In this document: piece by piece, positions 33,860 through 42,621 of the stretch
Layout: every line of letters starts with the position of its first letter
Position numbering within the stretch: position 1 is the first letter of the stretch
Source of the DNA: Thalassolituus marinus
Lineage (GTDB): Bacteria; Pseudomonadota; Gammaproteobacteria; Pseudomonadales; Oceanobacteraceae
Assembly (NCBI RefSeq): GCF_020320395.1
Contig: NZ_JAEDAH010000043.1
Location: forward strand, 46,025 to 110,024
DNA: 64,000 nt
Direction: 5' to 3'
Program-made: the position numbers and the translations under genes
The notes under the pieces: model-generated
What the model saw: only the letters and a program-made list of their open reading frames with translations
What the model was told of the DNA's origin: nothing
The model's database searches: none

Positions 33860-34606
33860 GTGAACGATCAGCAATTACTGCGCTACAGCCGTCATATTTT
33901 TCTGCCGGAAATCGACATCGACGGTCAGCTGGCACTGCTTAACAGCCACGTGCTGGTGATTGGTGCCGGTGGTCTTGGTTCTGCTGTACTGCCTTATCTG
34001 GCCGCCAGTGGTGTTGGGCGTATTACCGTTGCTGACGACGACACGGTTGAACTCAGCAATCTGCCGCGTCAGGTGATTCACGCTGATGATTCCGTTGGCA
34101 TTCACAAAGCCGGATCAGCCCGGCAGCGGTTGCTGCAGCTAAACCCTGGCTGCCAGGTGACAGCAGAGATTCGCCGTGCCGATGCGGACTGGCTGACTAG
34201 TGCGTTGGGCCAATTTGATCTGGTGGTCGATTGTTCTGATAACGTCACCGTGCGCTACGCCCTCAACGAAGCAGCGCTACTGCACAAGGTGCCCTGGGTC
34301 AGCGGTGCTGCTGTGGCTATGGACGGTCAGATTACGGTGTTCGATCCACGCCTGCCCACTGCTCCCTGTTACCGCTGCCTGTATCCCGATCTGAAAGAAC
34401 AGCAACTCAACTGCAGCGAGAGCGGCGTGATCTCACCTTTGGTGGGTGTGATTGGCTCACTGCAGGCGCTGGAAGCGCTCAAAGTTCTGGCGAACAGTGG
34501 CGAACCGTTAGTCGGACGACTGCTCACCTACGACGCCCGCCATGGCAGTTTCCGTGAATGGAAATTCAGAAAAAATAATCAGTGCCCGGCGTGTGTTCAG
34601 TGTTGA
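33860..34606 (+). CDS. moeB: Molybdopterin-synthase adenylyltransferase MoeB
   Basis: 248 residues of the E1-like family from a GTG start. It has the ATP loop GAGGLGSAVLPYLAASGVG, the D-x-V-x-x-SNL segment TVELSNLPRQ, and two zinc Cys pairs (CYRC and CPAC). MoeB adenylates the MoaD C-terminal glycine. The gene is followed on the other strand by the second NnrS gene, 8 bases away. Confidence 0.93.
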   Translation: MNDQQLLRYSRHIFLPEIDIDGQLALLNSHVLVIGAGGLGSAVLPYLAASGVGRITVADDDTVELSNLPRQVIHADDSVGIHKAGSARQRLLQLNPGCQVTAEIRRADADWLTSALGQFDLVVDCSDNVTVRYALNEAALLHKVPWVSGAAVAMDGQITVFDPRLPTAPCYRCLYPDLKEQQLNCSESGVISPLVGVIGSLQALEALKVLANSGEPLVGRLLTYDARHGSFREWKFRKNNQCPACVQC

Positions 34607-34614
34607 GATGCGGC

Positions 34615-35775
34615 TCATGCCGGCCGCTGCCACAATGTGCGCCAGCTGATCGTCAGCACCAGCAGCCATGATAACATCCAGCCGCCTGCGGCGATGGCCA
34701 GCAGAGGATAGTATGCAGCTGGCACTAACGGCGCTAAGGCTCGCAGTTGCAACAGTAGCAATGCTGTTGCTATCAGAATAATAACCCGTTTTCGCTCATC
34801 AAGACCCCAGCCACTGTGAACCCCTCCCGCCACAAGTACGACGTATATGATGGCTGTCATCAGTGCCGCTGCGAGCAGATGTTGGCCGCCGCTGCTGACA
34901 CTGCCATACAGTAGCCCCGATATCCCTAACTGGGCATAGCCGGCAGCCATCAGCCACAAGGTACAATAGGGTAATAAAACCCATCGGCGCAGCAGCACCC
35001 GTCCGAGATGCCAGTCATTGAGAATATTCAGAATGGCTGCCGCAGCAGCGAGAGCCAGCCAGGCATTAATACCTGCAGCGGGAAAGTACCACGAGCACAC
35101 ACTGAACAGCAGAATACATATGATGGCCAGTTGGCGTCGTGGTGGCCTGGCCAGATAGGGTTCTGCCTCCGCTTGCTTCTCTTCCAGTGCGCTGTTCACC
35201 ATACTCATGGATATGCGCGCTAATGCCAGTAATAACAGAATCATCAGCGTACCCATCAACAGGTGCGTACTTTGTAATGCTCTGCCAGGGTGTGGCAGCT
35301 CGTAGTAAAACATCACATTGACTATCAGAAGTAACAGCAGTGCAAGCGGAAGGCTAAGGTGTTTGCGAGTCAGGTCCTGCCATAAAACCGGAGTCGTCAG
35401 TGTCAACAGCGTGATTAGCATCAGAGTATCAGCCATGGCAGCCAGCCAGATCGCAGGCGTTAACCAGTGCGCCGTAATGTATGCTACGCGGCCTGCCAGC
35501 CAGAGCCCTGCCAGTCGCTTCAGCCATACATAATTAACGGGTTCAGTTGAGGTAAATTCAGGCACTGCAGTCAGCATAAACCCGATGATTGCCGCACCGC
35601 TCAGCGCAAAAAGAAACTCATGAATATGCCAAAGGAGTGGGCCACCAGGCGGGTTGAATGGAACAGACAGAAAAAGCGTCAATCCCCACAGCAACATCGA
35701 CAGTAACGCCCAGATAATAGTCAGCAGAAAAAATATGCGGTGTGGCGAGTCCCATAATGTCGAAACAGTTTTCAT
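34615..35775 (-). CDS. Second NnrS-family membrane protein (divergent)
   Basis: 386 residues with about 12 membrane spans. It keeps the NnrS pattern GGPLLWHIHEFLFALSGAAIIGFMLTAV but differs from the copy at 21206 in most other blocks. It overlaps the upstream ABC ATPase gene by 4 bases, so it is the last gene of the TonB-ABC operon. That coupling suggests the transported metal or cofactor supplies this protein, or that it protects the uptake system from NO. Both ideas are inference. Confidence 0.8.
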   Translation of the reverse strand: MKTVSTLWDSPHRIFFLLTIIWALLSMLLWGLTLFLSVPFNPPGGPLLWHIHEFLFALSGAAIIGFMLTAVPEFTSTEPVNYVWLKRLAGLWLAGRVAYITAHWLTPAIWLAAMADTLMLITLLTLTTPVLWQDLTRKHLSLPLALLLLLIVNVMFYYELPHPGRALQSTHLLMGTLMILLLLALARISMSMVNSALEEKQAEAEPYLARPPRRQLAIICILLFSVCSWYFPAAGINAWLALAAAAAILNILNDWHLGRVLLRRWVLLPYCTLWLMAAGYAQLGISGLLYGSVSSGGQHLLAAALMTAIIYVVLVAGGVHSGWGLDERKRVIILIATALLLLQLRALAPLVPAAYYPLLAIAAGGWMLSWLLVLTISWRTLWQRPA

Positions 35776-36509
35776 GCAGGCTCCAGGTGAAAGGCAGCAC
35801 GCACGGCCGCAATACCCAAAAAATCTCGGGTACGTTCAAGCAGCCAGTTCTGCTGTTGGCGCTGATTGTGGCCACCGGTGTGAAATTCGTAGCAGATATG
35901 CCCTGGATTGCCGCCCAATACGATAATGCGGTCGACGAGACGCATGGCTTCAGCGGGGTCGTGGGTAATCATCAACAGACTGCAGCCGGTATCAGAGATC
36001 GCCTGTTGCAGATAACGATACAGTTCAGCCTTCAGGCCGATATCGAGGGCGGAAAATGCTTCGTCCAGCAGTAACAGATCTGGCTGCGGTAGCAGGGCCC
36101 GCGCCAGTGCGACCCTGCTTTGCATACCGCCGGATAACGCTGCAGGATACTTAAGCAGATCTTCCTCGCTCAGTCCGAGCTGAAGCCCTATCTCCTGAGC
36201 TTGAAACTGACGTTCGTTACCGGGAACGCCCCGGGCCTTGAGGCCAAGGGCGATATTATCGAGCGCGGTTTTCCAGGGCAGTAAACGCGGCTGCTGAAAC
36301 ATTAGTGTTGGCTTGGCAAAGTCGTTCCGCAGCACTCCTTCACTGGGTATCAATAAGCCAGCCGCAATATTCAGCAGAGTGGTTTTTCCGCTACCCGATG
36401 GGCCGACCAAAGCTACGGCTTCGCCCTGCTCTAATGTCATTGAAACAGGGCCAAGCACGCGTCGGGTGGCAAAGTTCTGACTGATCTCATGCATCGTCAG
36501 ACGTGTCAT
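35772..36509 (-). CDS. ABC transporter ATP-binding subunit (NitT/TauT type)
   Basis: 245 residues with Walker A GPSGSGKTTL, signature LSGGMQSRVALARAL and Walker B LLLLDEAFSAL. The pattern is that of the SsuB/TauB/NrtD subfamily, which works with a TauC-type permease and a NitT/TauT binding protein, both encoded next to it. It overlaps the permease gene by 4 bases. Confidence 0.88.
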   Translation of the reverse strand: MTRLTMHEISQNFATRRVLGPVSMTLEQGEAVALVGPSGSGKTTLLNIAAGLLIPSEGVLRNDFAKPTLMFQQPRLLPWKTALDNIALGLKARGVPGNERQFQAQEIGLQLGLSEEDLLKYPAALSGGMQSRVALARALLPQPDLLLLDEAFSALDIGLKAELYRYLQQAISDTGCSLLMITHDPAEAMRLVDRIIVLGGNPGHICYEFHTGGHNQRQQQNWLLERTRDFLGIAAVRAAFHLEPA

Positions 36510-37333
36510 GATATTTCTCTCCAGGCTTCGACATGGCGTTTCAATGGTTCCAACAGAATATATTCGACAGCCAGCAGAGTGCTTATCAATGCAAGAATCC
36601 AGGCCATGGATGTGACAGAGTCCAGGTGGCTTCGGGATACCGCCAGCGCAGCACCAATCCCATCATCGGTCGACAGCAACTCCGCCATAACAACAATTTT
36701 CCACGACATTCCCAGCGCAGAACTCCAGGCGGGAAATAAATACGAAAAAATATGCGGCAAATATAAATCCTTCCAGCGCATTGTCATGGGAATGCGGAAA
36801 ACAAGTGCGACTTCTTTCAGTTGTCCATCCAGTGTTCTTGTTCCCTGCAGAGCACCAAGAAAAATAATAGGGAAGCATGCGATAAAGACGGTAAAAACAG
36901 GGGTTCCATCACCCATGCCGAACCAGAGTAATGCCAGAATCAGCCAGGCAACGGGGGGAATACCCATCAGGACAGTAATAACCGGACGACTGAGCATGGA
37001 TGTCGTCATACTCATGCCGGCACCTATGCCCAATACACTGCCAGCCAGTAAAGAAAGAACAAAGCCACTGATGGCACGGCGGGCAGTGACTGCAATATCA
37101 TGCCACGGCGTAGCATGATGAAGCAGTTCCCACAGGCGGTTAATGGCATGTAACGGCTGTGGCAGAACCAGGGGCCCGAAGATATCGGCCGCCAGTTGCC
37201 AGGCTGCAAAAAACAACAGCAGGCTGGAGGCGGCTCCCCAACCGGACCACAGATAGTTAAAGCAGGCGCTTGTTGCCCGGTGAACCAGAGACGCCAAATT
37301 ACAGCTCCTGATCTGGCGTTTGGTAAAACGCAT
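36506..37333 (-). CDS. ABC transporter permease (NitT/TauT type)
   Basis: 275 residues with six hydrophobic segments and the BPD_transp_1 EAA-like loop in GTRTLDGQLKEVALVFRIPMTMRWKDLYLPHI. It starts at an ATG that overlaps the binding-protein gene by 35 bases; no later start is convincing. It pairs with the ATPase downstream. Confidence 0.85.
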   Translation of the reverse strand: MRFTKRQIRSCNLASLVHRATSACFNYLWSGWGAASSLLLFFAAWQLAADIFGPLVLPQPLHAINRLWELLHHATPWHDIAVTARRAISGFVLSLLAGSVLGIGAGMSMTTSMLSRPVITVLMGIPPVAWLILALLWFGMGDGTPVFTVFIACFPIIFLGALQGTRTLDGQLKEVALVFRIPMTMRWKDLYLPHIFSYLFPAWSSALGMSWKIVVMAELLSTDDGIGAALAVSRSHLDSVTSMAWILALISTLLAVEYILLEPLKRHVEAWREIS

Positions 37334-38279
37334 CGTCTGGAATTTTTTCGCCTAATATGGACGGATTTTTGTTATAGAGCTGGTTGAAGAAAAACTTCAG
37401 CTCGGGTTCAGCTTCGTCAGGAGTCAGTGTTTCCATTGTGCTGAACTGCAGTGCATCCAGCACCGCCTCTTTTTCCAGCATGGGTATCTGGCGTACAACC
37501 ATGTCGGCACATTCAGCAGCGGCTTGCTGGCAAATCTGCAACGATTTTTTATAGGCCTGGTTGATCAGTGCCTGTTCTTCCCTTGGCTTTTTTGTGGCAT
37601 TAACAACGGCGATTCCGGCTTGAGGGATACGCGCTCGGGTATTAAATAGCTTTCCCCATTCTTCCTGAAGATTCACGCTGCGATATAAATCCGGAGCTAC
37701 CAGCTTCAGTGGAAAAGAGTCTGTTTTACGCAGGGCCATCGACACAGCAGGTTCTGCCAGCAATGCATGATCAGTGCGTCGCATGATCAACAACTGCATG
37801 GCATCAAGCGGCGAGGCAACATAGCGCACAGAAAAATCCTGACGCGGATTTAATCCGTGTTTTTCAGCCAGTAATTGAAAAACAAGGTCGGGCATGTCGC
37901 CACGGAATGGCACTGTAATTTCTTCTCCGGAAAAATCGGTCAGAGATTTCATATCGGCATTGCGTGATAAAAGGTAAAGAATACCCCAGGTGCTGACGTT
38001 CAACAGGCGTGTATCGACACCACGGTTGTACAGGTTTGCGGCGACATTGGTGGGCATTGCCACATAGTCTGCGTGCTCTGACATCACGATGGCGCGCAAC
38101 TGATCAGGGTCTTTCCACAACTGAAAGTGGGCGTCGTAACCCAGAGCTGACAGGGCGCCACTTTCAATCATGTGGATCAGAGGAAACGAAACACTGGCGG
38201 GAGGTCCGGCCAGTGTCAGCGGAGTGCCTGCAGTGGCAACGCCACTGCAGAGCAGGTAAGCGATCAGCAAGGCACGCAT
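37299..38279 (-). CDS. Periplasmic substrate-binding protein of a NitT/TauT ABC system
   Basis: 326 residues from the ATG at 38279, 7 bases after AGGAG and overlapping the receptor stop (TGATG). A signal peptide (RALLIAYLLCSGVATA) precedes a mature protein that opens LTLAGPPASVSFPL. Such proteins bind small molecules such as sulfonates, nitrate or pyrimidine precursors. The gene order receptor-SBP-permease-ATPase and a Fur-like box suggest an iron- or metal-related cargo, but no residues I can see fix the ligand. Confidence 0.82.
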   Translation of the reverse strand: MRALLIAYLLCSGVATAGTPLTLAGPPASVSFPLIHMIESGALSALGYDAHFQLWKDPDQLRAIVMSEHADYVAMPTNVAANLYNRGVDTRLLNVSTWGILYLLSRNADMKSLTDFSGEEITVPFRGDMPDLVFQLLAEKHGLNPRQDFSVRYVASPLDAMQLLIMRRTDHALLAEPAVSMALRKTDSFPLKLVAPDLYRSVNLQEEWGKLFNTRARIPQAGIAVVNATKKPREEQALINQAYKKSLQICQQAAAECADMVVRQIPMLEKEAVLDALQFSTMETLTPDEAEPELKFFFNQLYNKNPSILGEKIPDDAFYQTPDQEL

Positions 38280-40315
38280 CAGAAGGCTCCTTGCCAATTC
38301 AGGGCAACACTGCGTCCCGGTGCATTAAGCTCGGCGCCGGATAAGCCTTCCGCCAGATGCTCATGGTAGGTACGGTTGGTCAGGTTGCTGACCGCAAGGC
38401 GTACCTTATGGTCTCTTGCTGGTTTCCAGTTAAGGCCGGCCTCCAATGTATTAAATGACGGCGTTTTATCCTCCAGACCACGGCTGAATTCGGTCGCAGT
38501 CAGAGTCTGTGACTTCACCAGACGCCACTGAGCATCAAGTTGCAACGTTTCTGTAAATTGACCGGTCCAGCCCAGGGTTAACTCATCAGCCGGCATCTGG
38601 AACAAAGGTTCGTGCAGGTCGTTGTTGTGGCCACGAACCAGACTGATTTTAACGCTTACGCTCTGGGAGTCGCTTGCCTTCATGCGGAGATCTGCGTCCA
38701 CTCCACGCACGGTGACGCTGCCCAGATTGACGGTTTGTTTGCAATACGTCTGGCTACCACAAGCGGTGTTAACGCTTGGGTCCTGAATTTCGCCGGTAAT
38801 AAAATCATTAATGGTCTGATGGTGCAGACTGACGGCGTACTGCAGTTGCGTATCGCCACCTTTTATTCCCAGTTCCAGCTGGTGGGCGGTTTCAGCATCC
38901 ACGTCCGGACTGCCAATATAGTAGTAGCCATCTCCTCTCAGGCCAGATTCATAACGTTCACGCATATCCGCTGCGCGGAAGGCTTTACTCAGACGAACAT
39001 AGGGACGCAGCAGTGGACTGACGTCATACATTGCCGCGACGCTACCGGATAGTGAACTGTCTTCATGACGGAGACCCGTTGTGCGGGCACCATTGTTCAT
39101 ACTGCCGGCGTCGGCACTGACCTCATCCTGACGCAGCGAGGTAATCAGTCGCCATTGTTTGCCGGACAGCTCATCCTGCAGATACAAGCCGGTTGCCGTA
39201 ATTTCTGCATCTTCAAACGGGTTGTTACTGACGAAGGTAGTGAAAGCGGGGGCTTGTGCCATCATCCGGTCCGGGCTGGCACTCATCTGCCAGTAATTGA
39301 TACCTGCTGACAGGGTATGCTGTGAGTTCAGATAATGATCGTAGCGAACATCGGCACCTTGAGTATCGAAGCTGACGTCATTGGTGACGATATCGTCTCC
39401 AAGCCAGTCCGCCCAGGCGTAAATAGTGCGCTCCATCTCCTGAGTGTACAGGCGGACATCCAGCTGACCCTTTTCGCCGGAATAGGTGAGGCCTGCTTCA
39501 TTGAGAAGTCGCTTCTGATCTGGGGAGTGAATGGTTTGATTTCGTGTAGCTGGATTGGTTGGGTGTGGGCGGGTTGAGCCCGGATACCAGAGGTCCTCGT
39601 CCTTCTGTTGCTGATGCGACAGGCGAAGTTGGATTCCTTCGTAACGGAAACGATACTGACCAATCAGGCTGGTTGATTCATAACCTGTTTTATCTGCCTC
39701 CCCTTCCGGGGTGTGGTAGTTGTCGTGATCGGCATAGCTTGCTCCCACCATAAGGGCATGTTGCTCAGAGCCAGCATTGGCGATGACACCAAGCTGGTAA
39801 CTGTTATCAGTTGATGCGCTCCCGGCACTCGCTTTTACCGACTGATCCTCGAAAGTGGCCTGCGGCAAGCGCAAGTTGATCACGCCGCCTAAAGCTCCCG
39901 TACCATACAGCGCCGAAGACCCGCCTTTAACTACTTCGAGCTGGTCGGCCAGCGCCAGAGTCATCAGTGAGGTGACTGACCCCGCAGGCTGAGCGGAATT
40001 AAGCCGCATGCCATCGACCAGCAAAACAATTCGTTCTTTACCCAGCCCCCTGATATATGGGTTCTGCCCATGCGCACTGTCGCTCCCGACGGCGATACCT
40101 GCCTCACCGCGGAGGGCATCTCCAATATTGGCTGATTGACTCTCAAACAACTGCTGGCTATCGAGTGCCAGCGTGCTGACCGGTGTTTCCGTATCGACAC
40201 GCTCATTACCGGTTGCTGTAACACTCGTTGCTGGCAGTTCATAGACCTCTGCAGCCAGAGCTGCCTGACTGGCGAACAACAGGGCGATCGAAAGCCTGGA
40301 TTTACAACAAGACAT
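38279..40315 (-). CDS. TonB-dependent outer-membrane receptor
   Basis: 678 residues from the ATG at 40315, which has GGAGG 6 bases upstream; an earlier in-frame ATG adds only noise. A signal peptide ends near AALAAE and a TonB-box-like ATSVTATG follows. The plug domain has IGDALRGEAGIAV, NPYIRGLGKERIVLLVDGMR and GGSSALYGTGALGGVINL. The barrel ends in ALNWQGAF with a C-terminal Phe. The family imports siderophores, haem, cobalamin or other large chelates. The Fur-like box directly upstream points to iron control. Confidence 0.93.
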   Translation of the reverse strand: MSCCKSRLSIALLFASQAALAAEVYELPATSVTATGNERVDTETPVSTLALDSQQLFESQSANIGDALRGEAGIAVGSDSAHGQNPYIRGLGKERIVLLVDGMRLNSAQPAGSVTSLMTLALADQLEVVKGGSSALYGTGALGGVINLRLPQATFEDQSVKASAGSASTDNSYQLGVIANAGSEQHALMVGASYADHDNYHTPEGEADKTGYESTSLIGQYRFRYEGIQLRLSHQQQKDEDLWYPGSTRPHPTNPATRNQTIHSPDQKRLLNEAGLTYSGEKGQLDVRLYTQEMERTIYAWADWLGDDIVTNDVSFDTQGADVRYDHYLNSQHTLSAGINYWQMSASPDRMMAQAPAFTTFVSNNPFEDAEITATGLYLQDELSGKQWRLITSLRQDEVSADAGSMNNGARTTGLRHEDSSLSGSVAAMYDVSPLLRPYVRLSKAFRAADMRERYESGLRGDGYYYIGSPDVDAETAHQLELGIKGGDTQLQYAVSLHHQTINDFITGEIQDPSVNTACGSQTYCKQTVNLGSVTVRGVDADLRMKASDSQSVSVKISLVRGHNNDLHEPLFQMPADELTLGWTGQFTETLQLDAQWRLVKSQTLTATEFSRGLEDKTPSFNTLEAGLNWKPARDHKVRLAVSNLTNRTYHEHLAEGLSGAELNAPGRSVALNWQGAF

Positions 40316-40331
40316 AGACACCTCCATATTT

Positions 40332-40348
40332 ATGATAATTATTATCAT
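40332..40348. promoter_or_regulatory. Fur-like box upstream of the TonB receptor
   Basis: ATGATAAT-T-ATTATCAT is a perfect 17-base odd-centred palindrome that contains the Fur core GATAAT-N-ATTATC. It is 17 bases upstream of the receptor ATG, at the promoter, where Fur-Fe would block transcription of the receptor-ABC-nnrS operon. Confidence 0.75.
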
Positions 40349-40464
40349 TAACATGTGCAGGTGTCATTATTATCAGTAGGTAGGTGGTGTATTCATTTGG
40401 TGGTAGACGAGTACATACTCACATGCGTCCGACATCCCTGTCCTGCAAACTACACCAATTCCCC

Positions 40465-40722
40465 CTAACCAAAATACTCCGAAGGCAGTTGGGCAATGAA
40501 GGCTTTGCGCAAATCCCCCAGTGTATGAAACTCCGGTGGCCAGGCGCGCATTTTCTTCTGCACCCAAATGCGCAGGGCACTATGGTTGTCCATCGAGGCG
40601 TTCACTCCCAGGTGACCCGCCAGTCCATTTCCTGGTTGAATCTCTGCCACGAAGATCAGCCAGTCGGCGATACGGTTTGCTCGCTCAGTTACCCACACGT
40701 GTTTAAAGTTCTGGTGCTGCAT
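40465..40722 (-). CDS. Small protein coupled to an integrase (copy 1)
   Basis: 85 residues, starting inside the last codons of the integrase remnant (20-base overlap). I do not recognise the family. It has KHVWVTERANRIADWLIF, an IQPGNGLAGHLGV stretch and a C-terminal LGDLRKAFIAQLPSEYFG. A homologue about 80% identical by eye follows the complete integrase at 56683-56937, so the pair is a conserved module. It could be a recombination-direction factor or a partner of the integrase. It has no membrane segment. Confidence 0.65.
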   Translation of the reverse strand: MQHQNFKHVWVTERANRIADWLIFVAEIQPGNGLAGHLGVNASMDNHSALRIWVQKKMRAWPPEFHTLGDLRKAFIAQLPSEYFG

Positions 40723-41105
40723 TGCTATCGGCCTCCTCTGTGGCTGCTGGCGTGTCGGTAAGAAAGCGCTGCTGCAGCAAACGATCGAAGGCAGAACCAT
40801 CCTGGCGGGTCAGGTTGGGCACATAGCGTGAGTAGACCCGGAACAGCATCTCGGTGGTGGTGTGGCCCATCTGCCGGGCAATCCACTCCGGGCTTTCGCC
40901 GGCGGCCAGCCAAAGAGTCGCTGCGGTATGGCGGGTCTGATATGGGCGGCGTTCCTTCAGGCCCAGATAACGCAGCAAGGGGTACCACACACGCTTGGTG
41001 ATGTTGTTGTGCTTCAGGGGCGTGCCAGAGCGTGACGAGAACACAAACTCGTGCCGGGCGGTAACCTTCTTTTGCTGTCTTAACGCCTCGTAAACGGGTT
41101 GCGAC
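40703..41105 (-). pseudogene. 3' end of a tyrosine integrase cut by an IS end
   Basis: The frame from 41105 down to the stop at 40703 encodes the C-terminal third of an integrase closely related to the full one at 56918-58150. It starts at codon SQPVYEALRQQ and runs through PYQTRHTAATLWL and MGHTTTEMLFRVYSRYV, which hold the catalytic Arg, His and Tyr. The N-terminal two thirds are gone, and the break is exactly at the 62-bp IS end (41106). The remnant cannot recombine. Confidence 0.85.
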
Positions 41106-41167
41106 GGGTTCTACCCCGTTTTCACGGACACATCTAAAAGAGGCATAATGTGCCTGTAAGGAGTGTT
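41106..41167 (+). repeat. 62-bp IS terminus, copy 1 (solo end)
   Basis: These bases are identical to 63917-63978, which lie directly upstream of an IS3-like orfA start. Here the transposase is absent: the identity ends one base before the ATG position and unrelated sequence follows. It interrupts the integrase at codon SQP. The two copies have the same orientation. Confidence 0.85.
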
Positions 41168-41250
41168 GAACTGCAATCTATCGAATCAGCAGATGCACCT
41201 TACGGGATGTTGCACAAGGTCGCTTCTCTGGTAAGCGCAGTAGAAACCGT

Positions 41251-41301
41251 GAGGGTGTTCAAAATTCTGTGACTGGCTGACACAGAATTTTGAACGCCCT
41301 C
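41251..41301. repeat. 51-bp near-perfect inverted repeat, resembling joined IS256-type ends
   Basis: Two 21-base arms (left begins GAGGGTGTTCAAAATTCTGT, right ends TTTTGAACGCCCTC) match at 20 of 21 positions, with a 9-base loop ACTGGCTGA. The arm sequence resembles terminal inverted repeats of IS256-family elements as I recall them. No T run follows, so it is not a typical terminator. It sits about 70 bases upstream of jetA. Confidence 0.6.
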
Positions 41302-41307
41302 CGAGTA

Positions 41308-41334
41308 CGGATTCGATAACGGTTATCGAATCCG
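41308..41334. promoter_or_regulatory. 27-bp perfect palindrome upstream of jetA
   Basis: Two 13-base arms, CGGATTCGATAAC and GTTATCGAATCCG, flank a single G. The centre is 50 bases upstream of the jetA GTG. A half-site (TATCGAATC) recurs at about 41178-41186. Operator for a dimeric repressor of the jet operon is the simplest reading. The wHTH protein at 47101 is one candidate binder. Confidence 0.5.
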
Positions 41335-41370
41335 ATATAGCACAGTAACACTGCCATAAGGGACTAATTA

Positions 41371-42621
41371 GTGGTTAATCCTCGAAGCCTTGTCTACCAA
41401 TTGCACCAGCACTGGGAGCTGGTCGAGGTGATGGTGCGTGTCAGTCGTGACCATCCAGAGCTGGATCAAGAGCAGGCGCTACACTTGGTGGGTAAAGTAG
41501 ATCCGGATAGCAGCGAGCCCGGTGCCGTATTGCGCTCATTGCTCAATGCCGATCTCTTGCAGCTTGTTCCCCGTTCAGGGGATCTCGTTGTTAATCCTAC
41601 GGTACTTGAGTTTGTTCGAGGTCTAACCCATGAACATGAACTGGGACTTTCTTCCGTTTTGGCAGCAAGGGTTGCGGCCATTCGCACGGCAACTGAATCT
41701 CTGAACCAAGCGCTGGCCGACGGTGATAATGATCAACTGCGTCAATCAGCGCGACAACTAGGGGATTTATTCCGGCAAATCAGTCTTCAGCTTCACCAGG
41801 ATCGTGACGCCATTTTGGATATTGCTGAGCAGGCACGGTCTGCCGATAGTGCTATGCCTCTCGCCAGGCGCTACCGTCGGGTACTGGAAGCATACGACCA
41901 GTACATCGAGCCCATGAATGAAATGATGGACTCCGGGCCGGATGGAACCTTTTATCGGTACCTGGAAGGTGCCGATGAAGCGTTGGAAGTGGTCTATGAG
42001 AAACTCAGTGTTCAGGGTGCGCTTTACAGTCATCGGCGCCAAATTAGGCAGGTGTCCTATCAAGCAAAGGAATTAAGGCGCATAGGCCGGACGATTTCTC
42101 AGCAATGCGCAGATACCTTGTTGCCCCTCAGGGAAGAGCTTCGGGCTCACAGCAATCTCGCTTCATCGATCAGTAAGCTACTTGGTCAGGTCAGAAAGCG
42201 CGGCCTGCGTCGTTCTATTCCATTGGAATTTGAGGGGCAGAGATTGCCTTCTTGCCGTCAGGAACGATTTTCCAGGATCTCTGTCGGTGATGAGGTCTTG
42301 ACGATCATTAGTGAGGCGAAAAACTACCAGCCTGTGGCAGAGCCGTTTCCAGAATCTGAAGAATCGGCCCAGTTGGATTTCCAAGAGTGGGTAGATCAAG
42401 CAGCTGTGATCGAACATTTAAAGCGATCATTGCCGGTTGATCACCTGATGAATTGGCTGAGTGAACATTATGGTCACCTGCCAGATGCTTTAGTTTTACA
42501 GCTTTATCACGAACTGGTTCGGTCCTCGGACTGGCACAGCTACTTGCAACCCGAAGAAGTGGTAACCGAACTGAATAGCCTGCGGGTTTATCACCACCCT
42601 CACAGGCTGGAGGCCTCATGA
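41371..42621 (+). CDS. jetA: Wadjet/Mks-type subunit JetA (MksF-like)
   Basis: 416 residues from a GTG with AAGGGA upstream. The N-terminus looks like a winged helix (LVYQLHQHWELVEVMV...ALHLVGKV), and most of the chain is long helices (residues 90-260), as in kleisin-type MksF/JetA. It ends with a region of paired helices (VIEHLKRSLPVDHLMNWLSEHYG). JetA bridges the two heads of the SMC-like JetC. It overlaps jetB by 4 bases (ATGA). The length is short for type I JetA, so I assign only the family. Confidence 0.72.
   Translation: MVNPRSLVYQLHQHWELVEVMVRVSRDHPELDQEQALHLVGKVDPDSSEPGAVLRSLLNADLLQLVPRSGDLVVNPTVLEFVRGLTHEHELGLSSVLAARVAAIRTATESLNQALADGDNDQLRQSARQLGDLFRQISLQLHQDRDAILDIAEQARSADSAMPLARRYRRVLEAYDQYIEPMNEMMDSGPDGTFYRYLEGADEALEVVYEKLSVQGALYSHRRQIRQVSYQAKELRRIGRTISQQCADTLLPLREELRAHSNLASSISKLLGQVRKRGLRRSIPLEFEGQRLPSCRQERFSRISVGDEVLTIISEAKNYQPVAEPFPESEESAQLDFQEWVDQAAVIEHLKRSLPVDHLMNWLSEHYGHLPDALVLQLYHELVRSSDWHSYLQPEEVVTELNSLRVYHHPHRLEAS

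Noticed and set aside
40384..40761. Plus-strand frame across the integrase remnant
   Set aside because: It is antisense to the small coupled gene, and the same shadow appears at 56650-56976 over copy 2.
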